A stretch of 64,000 nucleotides of DNA from contig NZ_LGKG01000068.1 of assembly GCF_001294335.1 (NCBI RefSeq), forward strand, positions 124,001 through 188,000, written 5' to 3'. Position numbers and translations under genes: made by a program. Every line of letters starts with the position of its first letter. The stretch's first letter is position 1. This document shows, one piece after another, positions 58,678-64,000 of this stretch. A model generated the notes under the pieces. That model was not told where the DNA came from. It made no database searches and saw only the letters and a list, made by a program, of their open reading frames with translations. The DNA comes from Streptomyces chattanoogensis. GTDB taxonomy: Bacteria > Actinomycetota > Actinomycetes > Streptomycetales > Streptomycetaceae.

Positions 58678-59436
58678 TCAGATCGCCAGCGACAGCAGTA
58701 CCGGAGCGGCCCTGCGGTTGAGGGCGTCGGCGGCCTGGCGCAGGCGGTGTGCGTGCTCCAGGGGCATGGACAGGGCGAGGCAGCCGACCGTCGAACCGGC
58801 GGTGATCGGCACGGCCGCGCAGACCGTACCGACGGCGTACTCCTGGAGGTCGAGCACCGGGACCGTCGGCGGCTGGCTGTCGAGCTTGTGGAAGAGGACC
58901 TTCTCGTTGGTGATCGTCCGGGAGGTGAGCCGGGCGGTCTTGTGGCGCGAGATGTGGTCTTTCCGGCCATCGTGGTCGAGCTGGGCGAGCAGACACTTGC
59001 CCACCGCGCTGGCGTGGGCGGTACGACGGAATTCGGCCCATTCGTTGACCTTCGGGGCCAGCGGTCCGTCGGCGTAGTGCAGGATCTTGACCTCGCCGTC
59101 GATGTACCGGCTGATGTAGACCGCCGCTCCCACCGAATCGCGCAGCTCGTCGAGGGTGACCTGCAGCTTGTCCCGCAGGGCGTGGTCCCGGTCGGCGCCG
59201 GAGCCCAGCAGGAGCAGCGATTCGCCGACGACATAGGCGCCGTCCGAGACCTGTTCCACATAGCCCTCGTGGCGCAGCATCGACAGCATGTGGGCGAGGT
59301 GGCCCGTGGGCAGTCCGGTTTCGCGTGCGATCTGTACGTCGGTCACGCCGCCGGCGTGCCTGGAGATCGTTTCGAGCACGCGAAGGGCGCACTGCACCGA
59401 ATGGAACGGCGCGGTCGGCTCGGGCTTCAGCGCCAC
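58678..59436 (-). CDS. IclR-family transcriptional regulator
   Basis: A 252-residue regulator. The N-terminal winged HTH is ALRVLETISRHAGGVTDVQI then TGLPTGHLAHMLSMLRHEGY. The effector domain has GAAVYISRYIDGEVK, THASAVGK-like AHASAVGKCLLAQL and a final GCLALSMPLEHAH. The GTG start is at 59436. It lies 560 bp downstream of the ectoine-type ABC operon on the same strand and is a candidate to control it. Confidence 0.92.
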   Translation of the reverse strand: MALKPEPTAPFHSVQCALRVLETISRHAGGVTDVQIARETGLPTGHLAHMLSMLRHEGYVEQVSDGAYVVGESLLLLGSGADRDHALRDKLQVTLDELRDSVGAAVYISRYIDGEVKILHYADGPLAPKVNEWAEFRRTAHASAVGKCLLAQLDHDGRKDHISRHKTARLTSRTITNEKVLFHKLDSQPPTVPVLDLQEYAVGTVCAAVPITAGSTVGCLALSMPLEHAHRLRQAADALNRRAAPVLLSLAI

Positions 59437-59995
59437 GGTGTCCCCCTAGCAGGTTGTTACCGCTTGCGTCGTCAAACCTCGTCGGCGGTCACGGCAGCGC
59501 AGTGCGCAGACCGTGCCCGGCAACGGGGCTTGTATCACGATAGCGGTCAACGGCCTTCGATGGAGGGGGTCTTGACCGAAAGACGATGCCGTTCACGCGT
59601 CTGTGCAGGGGATAGTTTCCTTGGCATATGCCAGCGGCATGGTACGGGTTTGACGGTGCGCCGGGGTGATGTCCCACGACGTGCCGGAGCCCGGCCCTTC
59701 GGCGGGGGCCGGGCTCCGTTGTACGCGGCACGGGGGCGCATGTGAAGGCGCGTGGGCGTGCGCGGGGGGCGCATCGGTGGCACTGGCGGGGGCCGCGGTC
59801 ACATCAGTCGCACGAGTCCCCGTGGTCGCAGGGATCCCATCCGGCCGGACGTCCCTCCAGGGAAAGGGCCAGGCAGGCCATGCACCGGACCGCGTGCTCA
59901 CCGGACCGCGTGCCCACCGGACCGAGTGCTCACCGGACCGAGTGCTCACCGAACCGGGCGCCCGCCGCCCCGACCGCCCTCCAGGACGCCGCCCG
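59437..59995. other. 560-bp gap between ehuA and the IclR gene
   Basis: It contains the promoter side of the IclR gene, a hairpin at 59686-59717 (GGAGCCCGGCCC / GGGCCGGGCTCC, 8-nt loop), likely a terminator for the ehu operon, and a 16-bp minisatellite at 59883-59956. No gene is supported. Confidence 0.6.
59883..59956. repeat. 16-bp minisatellite, about 4.6 copies
   Basis: Units start at 59883, 59899, 59915, 59931 and 59947 (partial). The unit is CACCGGACCGCGTGCT with small changes (GTGCC, GAGTGCT, GAACC). It lies about 40 bp beyond the ehuA stop. Confidence 0.9.
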
Positions 59996-60862
59996 CTACA
60001 GCACCGCGCTGAGGAACTCCCGCGTCCGCTCGTGCTCGGGGTCCGTGAAGATCTGCTCCGGGGGGCCGAACTCGATGACCCGGCCGGCGTCGAACATCAT
60101 CACGCAGTCGGAGATGTCCCGGGCGAAATTCATCTCGTGCGTCACACAGAGCATCGTGATGTCCGTGGTGTGTGCGATGTCCCGCAGGACGTCCAGCACA
60201 CCGGCCACCAGCTCCGGGTCGAGCGCGGAGGTCACCTCGTCCAGCAGCAGCACCTGCGGCCGCATCGCCAGCGCCCGCGCGATGGCGACCCGCTGCTGCT
60301 GGCCGCCGGAGAGCTGGGTGGGGTACTTGTCGAGGTGCGCACTCAGGCCCACCAGGTCCAGCAGCTCGCGGGCCCTCTCCTCCGCGGCGTCCTTGTCCAG
60401 CCCCAGGACGTGCACCGGCGCCTCGGTGATGTTCCGCAGCACCTTCATATTCGGAAACAGGTTGAACTGCTGGAACACCATGCCGATGTTCTTGCGGATC
60501 TGACGGCTGTGCTTGTCGCTCGCCGGGACGAGCTTGTCGCCCTTCTTTTCGTGGGTGAGGTATTCGCCGTTGAGCATGATGGTGCCCTCGTCGGGCTTCA
60601 GCAGCGTCATCATCAGGCGCAGGATCGTGGTCTTGCCGGAGCCGGACGGGCCGATCAGGGTGACGTGCTTGCCGGAGTAGACCTTCATGTCCAGCGCGTC
60701 GAGGACGGTGTGCGAGCCGAAGCGCTTGGTGACCTTGTCGAAGCGGATCAGTTCGCTGCCGTCGACCGCGGGGTTGGTGCTCTCGCCCGAGCCGGACCCG
60801 GATGCAACCTCCTGCCCGTTCGCGGTGTTCTTGGGAGTGTTGGGAGTGCTGTCAGCGGACAA
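59996..60862 (-). CDS. ehuA: Ectoine-type ABC transporter ATP-binding protein (EhuA-like)
   Basis: A 288-residue polar amino acid-type ATPase. Walker A is GPSGSGKTT, the signature is [15 protein letters not shown], Walker B is [14 protein letters not shown], and [11 protein letters not shown] is typical of the EhuA/GlnQ group. The extra N-terminal about 35 residues are Thr/Ser/Gly-rich. The TTG at 60862 overlaps the end of the permease gene and has GGAG 7 bases upstream; no ATG/GTG in frame fits better. Last gene of the operon. Confidence 0.88.
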   Translation of the reverse strand: MSADSTPNTPKNTANGQEVASGSGSGESTNPAVDGSELIRFDKVTKRFGSHTVLDALDMKVYSGKHVTLIGPSGSGKTTILRLMMTLLKPDEGTIMLNGEYLTHEKKGDKLVPASDKHSRQIRKNIGMVFQQFNLFPNMKVLRNITEAPVHVLGLDKDAAEERARELLDLVGLSAHLDKYPTQLSGGQQQRVAIARALAMRPQVLLLDEVTSALDPELVAGVLDVLRDIAHTTDITMLCVTHEMNFARDISDCVMMFDAGRVIEFGPPEQIFTDPEHERTREFLSAVL

Positions 60863-61502
60863 GGCGACGCTCCAGGGCTCGCAGGAGAAGAGAAGCGGGG
60901 TAGGCGATGAGGATGAAGGCGATACCGACGACGGTGTAGGGCTCGACGGTCTGGAAGGTCTCGGACGAGAACTGCCGTGCCTCGCCCAGCATTTCCAGCA
61001 CACCGATGGCGAAGAGCATCGGCGAGTCCTTCAGCATCGCGATGACGTAGTTGCCCAGTGCCGGCACGACCCGGCGGATCGCCTGCGGCAGGATCACCGC
61101 GATCCAGGTGCGGCTGCGCGGAAGACTCAGCGCGGTCGCCGCCTCCCACTGCCCGGCCGGCACACCGTCGATGCCGGCGCGGTAGACCTCGGCGGTGTAC
61201 GTCGAGTAATGCAGGCCCAGCCCGATCACACCGGTGACCATGGCGGTGAGCGTGATGCCCCACTCCGGCATGACGTAGTAGAGGAAGAACAGCTGTACCA
61301 GCAGCGGGGTGTTGCGTACGAACTCGGTGACCGCGGTCACCGGCCAGCGCACCACCTTGAGAGAGGAGCGCTGGGCAAGTGCCCATACGAGACCGAGCGC
61401 GAAGGCCATCAGCGAGCCGAGCGCCAGCACCTCGAGGGTGACCACGACACCCCGCCAGAACATCGGCATGAAGTCGCCGACCGCGGACCAGTCGAACGTC
61501 AT
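60852..61502 (-). CDS. ehuD: Ectoine-type ABC transporter permease (EhuD-like)
   Basis: A 216-residue permease of the His/Glu/Gln family with about five TMs: LMAFALGLVWALAQ, EFVRNTPLLVQLFFLYYVMP and the coupling loop QWEAATALSLPRSRTWIAVI. ATG 61502 overlaps the EhuC stop (TGATG), with GTG 61505 also in frame. Its end overlaps the ehuA start. Confidence 0.88.
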   Translation of the reverse strand: MTFDWSAVGDFMPMFWRGVVVTLEVLALGSLMAFALGLVWALAQRSSLKVVRWPVTAVTEFVRNTPLLVQLFFLYYVMPEWGITLTAMVTGVIGLGLHYSTYTAEVYRAGIDGVPAGQWEAATALSLPRSRTWIAVILPQAIRRVVPALGNYVIAMLKDSPMLFAIGVLEMLGEARQFSSETFQTVEPYTVVGIAFILIAYPASLLLRALERRLVR

Positions 61503-62281
61503 CACACATCACCTTCCGCCGGGGCATCGACGGCCGGGCCGGCGGCCGTACGGGCCACCGGGCCGATCGGACGCGACTGCTTGCCGATGCTCAACTTCGT
61601 TGTCAGACCGGCCCGCTTCGGCGGGGCCTGGCCGATACCTGCCTTGGCGTGCCGCTCCACCACACGCATCCCCCGGGTCAGGACGAAGGCCAGTACGAAG
61701 TACATGACCAGGATGATCGTGTAGACGGGCGCGCTCTGGGTGGTCGCATTGCGCACCAGCTGCGCGCCGAAGGCGATGTCGGGGACACCCAGGATCGACA
61801 CCAGTGCGGTGCCCTTGAGCAGCTCGATCAGCAGGTTGTTGAACGGCGGGATCATCTCCGGCCAGGCCTGCGGCAGGACGATCTTCCGCAGCTGCTGCGT
61901 GGGCGAGAAGCTGAGCGCGATGCCCGCCTCGCGCTGGCCGGGGGAGACCGCCGCGATGGCCCCGCGTACGACTTCGGAGCCGTACGCGCCGTAGGTCAGG
62001 CCCAGTGTCAGGACCGCGGCCCACATCGGGATCAGCTGCCAGCCGAAACCCATCGGCAGCACGAAGAACATCCAGAACATCAAGATCAGCGCGGAGGTGC
62101 CACGGAAGATCTCGAAATAGGCCCCGGACAGAAACCGGACGATCCGCAGGTGGTGGGTGCGTGCGATGCCGATCCCGAAGGCCACCACCACGCCGAGTGC
62201 CGCACTGTAGACGGTCAACTGGACGGTGATCCACACGCCGTTGAGGAGGAGTTCCCACAAACCCCAGCTGATATCGCTCAT
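61502..62281 (-). CDS. ehuC: Ectoine-type ABC transporter permease (EhuC-like)
   Basis: A 259-residue permease partner of EhuD: ELLLNGVWITVQLTVYSAAL, EIFRGTSALILMFWMFFVLP and the coupling loop REAGIALSFSPTQQLRKIVL. It starts at ATG 62281 overlapping the ehuB stop (ATGA). The C-terminal about 40 residues form a Pro/Ala-rich cytosolic tail. Confidence 0.88.
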   Translation of the reverse strand: MSDISWGLWELLLNGVWITVQLTVYSAALGVVVAFGIGIARTHHLRIVRFLSGAYFEIFRGTSALILMFWMFFVLPMGFGWQLIPMWAAVLTLGLTYGAYGSEVVRGAIAAVSPGQREAGIALSFSPTQQLRKIVLPQAWPEMIPPFNNLLIELLKGTALVSILGVPDIAFGAQLVRNATTQSAPVYTIILVMYFVLAFVLTRGMRVVERHAKAGIGQAPPKRAGLTTKLSIGKQSRPIGPVARTAAGPAVDAPAEGDV

Positions 62282-63210
62282 GGCCGGCACTTCTCCTTGG
62301 CAGTGATCTCCGTCATCTGCTCCTTCGTGAACCCGAAGGGCCGCATGATGTCCAGAAGTTCGCCGGACTTCTTCATCTTGTGCAGTTCACGGTTGAACGC
62401 ATCGCGCAGATGCGTCTCCGGCGTGCGGAACGCGAAGCCGCCGACATCGATGACCGGCTTGCCCTTCACATACGGGGTGACCTCGCCGGTCGCCTCGGCC
62501 TTGGTGGTCTTCGACTGCCGGACCACATTGCGTACGGTCACGGCCGTACCGGCGAAGACGTCCACCCGGCCCTGCTCGACGGCGAGCAGGCCGGCCAGCT
62601 GGTCGGGCAGCGTGGTGATGTGCTTGACCCCGGCCTCCTCGGCGTAGCCGATTTCCGCATATCCCACACCGGTCGCCATTTTCGCCCCCTTCCGGGCGAT
62701 GTCCTTGTAGGTGTGCAGACCCAGCGGATTGCCCTTGGGGACGATGAAGGCGTCCAGCATCTGGTATTCGGGATCGGCGAAGATGACCTTTTCGCAGCGC
62801 TCCGGATTGATGTACATCCCGGCCGCGACCACATCGAACTGCTGGGAATTCAGCCCGACGATCAGCGAGCCGAAATCGGTCGGAAAGGGCTCGACCTTGG
62901 GCACTCCGAGCCGTTTGAAGATCACCTTGGCGATGGTGGGTGCCGAGCCGGTCATCTTGCCGTCCTCGCCGATGTAGCCGTACGGCTGCTCGCCCGCCAG
63001 TCCCAGCGTCACCGAGCCCTTCGCGCGCAGCCGCTCCAGCAGATGCCCGCCGTCCTGGGCCTGGGCGGTCGACACGCGGCTGCAGGAGCTGGTCGCCCCT
63101 ATCGCACCTGCTGCGCCGAGCGCCGCTACCCCCGCGAGCAGCGAGCGGCGACGGATGCCGCCCGTCGATGGTCGTTTGATATCTGAGGTGTTCCCCTGTG
63201 GTGGAGCCAT
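62278..63210 (-). CDS. ehuB: Ectoine/hydroxyectoine-type substrate-binding protein (EhuB-like)
   Basis: A 310-residue extracytoplasmic binding protein of the amino-acid family. A twin-arginine motif and lipobox-like end (IRRRSLLAGVAALGAAGAIG, then SSCS) suggest a TAT lipoprotein. The mature region has GEQPYGYIGEDGKMTGSAPT, the EhuB pattern, and FDVVAAGMYINPERCEKV. It is first in the ehuBCDA operon. The ectoine assignment is by family resemblance; no ectoine catabolic genes (eut) are in the window. No good ribosome-binding site before ATG 63210. Confidence 0.85.
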   Translation of the reverse strand: MAPPQGNTSDIKRPSTGGIRRRSLLAGVAALGAAGAIGATSSCSRVSTAQAQDGGHLLERLRAKGSVTLGLAGEQPYGYIGEDGKMTGSAPTIAKVIFKRLGVPKVEPFPTDFGSLIVGLNSQQFDVVAAGMYINPERCEKVIFADPEYQMLDAFIVPKGNPLGLHTYKDIARKGAKMATGVGYAEIGYAEEAGVKHITTLPDQLAGLLAVEQGRVDVFAGTAVTVRNVVRQSKTTKAEATGEVTPYVKGKPVIDVGGFAFRTPETHLRDAFNRELHKMKKSGELLDIMRPFGFTKEQMTEITAKEKCRP

Positions 63211-63350
63211 GGGCGCGCGACTACCCGAAACCCTTGGAAGATATGCCGATCGTTTCCGGCCCTTGATATCGGCGGGGGCAATACCGGTGAGGGTGATACG
63301 AGCGGTGAGACTTGTTCCGTAAGCCGGTATTGCCCGCCTACGATCTGGAC

Positions 63351-63851
63351 ATGACCGATCGCTTCATCGAAGTCTCCCTGGACAAGCGCGGCGTCAGCTG
63401 TACGGCCAAGTTGCTCGACGACCGCGCTCCGATGACCTGTAACGCCGTCTGGGACGCGCTCCCGCTCGGCGGCGATGTCTACCACGCCAAATACGCCCGC
63501 AACGAGATCTATGCCCTCGTCCCGCCGTTCGCTCCTCAGGAGCCGCCGCTGGAGAACCCGACCATCACCCCGATCCCCGGCGATCTGTGCTACTTCACCT
63601 TCAGCGAGACCCAGTTGGCCACCGCGTCCTACGGCTATGAGCACGACGCCAAGCACCAGGGCCGCACCACCGTCGTCGACCTCGCCCTCTTCTACGAGCG
63701 CAACAACCTGCTGATCAACGGGGACGCGGGCTGGGTGCCGGGCATCGTGTGGGGCGCGGTCGTCGACGGCCTGGACCGGATGGCGGACGCCTGCCAGGAC
63801 CTGTGGCGGGCCGGCGCCCTGGGGGAGACCCTCAACTTCCGCCGGGCCTAG
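63351..63851 (+). CDS. DUF3830 family protein
   Basis: A 166-residue cytosolic protein with the DUF3830 pattern (ISVxLDKRGVxCTAKLL-like VSLDKRGVSCTAKLLDD, then YHAKYARNEIYALVPPF, GDLCYFTF), a cyclophilin-like fold family of unknown activity. It is divergent from ehuB. DUF3830 genes occur near amino-acid or ectoine transport genes in other bacteria, so a role in handling the imported compound is plausible. ATG 63351 is chosen; the frame runs to TTG 63312. Confidence 0.85.
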   Translation: MTDRFIEVSLDKRGVSCTAKLLDDRAPMTCNAVWDALPLGGDVYHAKYARNEIYALVPPFAPQEPPLENPTITPIPGDLCYFTFSETQLATASYGYEHDAKHQGRTTVVDLALFYERNNLLINGDAGWVPGIVWGAVVDGLDRMADACQDLWRAGALGETLNFRRA

Positions 63852-63856
63852 GGGCG

Positions 63857-63960
63857 CCGGCGCTCGCATCCCCTAGGGGACGTTCGAACAGATCCCCTAG
63901 GGGATGCGAGCGCCCCTTGCAGGCCACAACGTGGCGGGCGGGGGCGGTGTTCCCGTGGCT
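63857..63960 (+). repeat. Dispersed palindromic repeat family R1, copy C
   Basis: The best-preserved copy. A perfect 20-bp inverted repeat (63861-63880 and 63893-63912; CGCTCGCATCCCCTAGGGGA) has loop CGTTCGAACAGA, then the tail CCCCTTGCAGGCCACAACG, TGGCGGGCG and GTTCCCGTGG. It starts a few bases after the DUF3830 stop. Each arm is itself a CCCCTAGGGG palindrome, so cruciform or mRNA hairpins of different sizes are possible. The last 40 bp of the window show nothing further. Confidence 0.9.
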
Positions 63961-64000
63961 GACCGCGTCGTCGGCGAGCGAGGCCGTGGCTGCCACGGTG

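Noticed and set aside
59547..59783. Small minus-strand frame between ehuA and the IclR gene
   Set aside because: Short, Arg/Pro-rich, covers the hairpin at 59686-59717, with no start context.

Overview
The window is chromosomal DNA of a high-GC actinomycete, almost certainly a Streptomyces. The reasons are the very strong G/C third-position bias, GTG/TTG starts, many TAT and lipoprotein exports, a DasR-type GlcNAc PTS locus, an SsgA-family sporulation gene, tRNAs without encoded CCA, and the order cysO/moaD-cysM-nagE2-nagE1-nagF-rph-rdgB, which I recall from S. coelicolor. No phage, integrase, IS, CRISPR array or biosynthetic gene cluster was seen.

Layout. 1-1.1 kb: end of a MoaD/ThiS-like sulfur carrier and cysM. 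1.6-5.8 kb: a metallo-beta-lactamase-fold hydrolase, then the GlcNAc PTS (two EIIC genes divergent from EIIB) with several DasR-type operators. 5.9-7.9 kb: rph, a small lipoprotein and rdgB. 7.9-9.3 kb: an odd class-I tRNA with anticodon UAG behind two overlapping HNH endonuclease genes. 9.5-13.4 kb: exported protein plus orphan histidine kinase, bcp, DUF3618 protein, an 81-bp tandem repeat, a GroES-like protein, an SMR exporter. 13.5-22.4 kb: class A PBP, a three-gene ABC-2 exporter, a DUF1707 protein, an SGNH hydrolase, a DUF445 protein. 22.4-24.4 kb: a mosaic repeat running into a DUF3311/solute-symporter pair. 24.4-29.5 kb: a cytochrome b-like protein, a NuoF-like flavo-iron-sulfur protein and a repeat lipoprotein, with a divergent PucR-type regulator. 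29.8-36.5 kb: a Gly/His-rich secreted protein, DUF1996 and DUF4142 exported proteins, an acyl-CoA synthetase and a YidC-family insertase. 36.6-41.2 kb: FAH-family hydrolase, a Gfo/Idh oxidoreductase whose C-terminus is overwritten by the mosaic repeat, its divergent ROK regulator, and an exported protein. 41.2-49.8 kb: an aminophosphonate uptake and breakdown cluster. 50-52.8 kb: NagD-like phosphatase and membrane proteins. 52.9-58.6 kb: two identical tRNA-Lys(CUU) genes bracket an SsgA-like regulator, an unknown protein, a chitin-active LPMO and an acyl-CoA ligase. 58.7-63.9 kb: an IclR regulator, an ectoine-type ABC importer (ehuBCDA) and a DUF3830 protein.

Co-operating genes. NagE/NagF and the LPMO share DasR-type operators (TGGTCTAGACCA), linking chitin attack outside the cell to GlcNAc uptake. 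In the aminophosphonate cluster a HutC/PhnF-type GntR, a FAD amine oxidoreductase, a phosphonatase-like HAD enzyme, a PhnSTUV-like importer and a TAT-exported phosphodiesterase-like enzyme go together; two of its promoters share a 28-bp motif. The cytochrome b / NuoF-ferredoxin / lipoprotein set looks like a route for moving electrons across the membrane.

Repeats are the most unusual part. Three copies of a palindromic element sit after gene ends (1.2, 11.3, 63.9 kb). A two-module mosaic element occurs at 22.4-22.7 and 37.5-37.8 kb and supplies start, stop or tail codons to neighbouring genes. There is also an 81-bp tandem repeat and 14- and 16-bp minisatellites.
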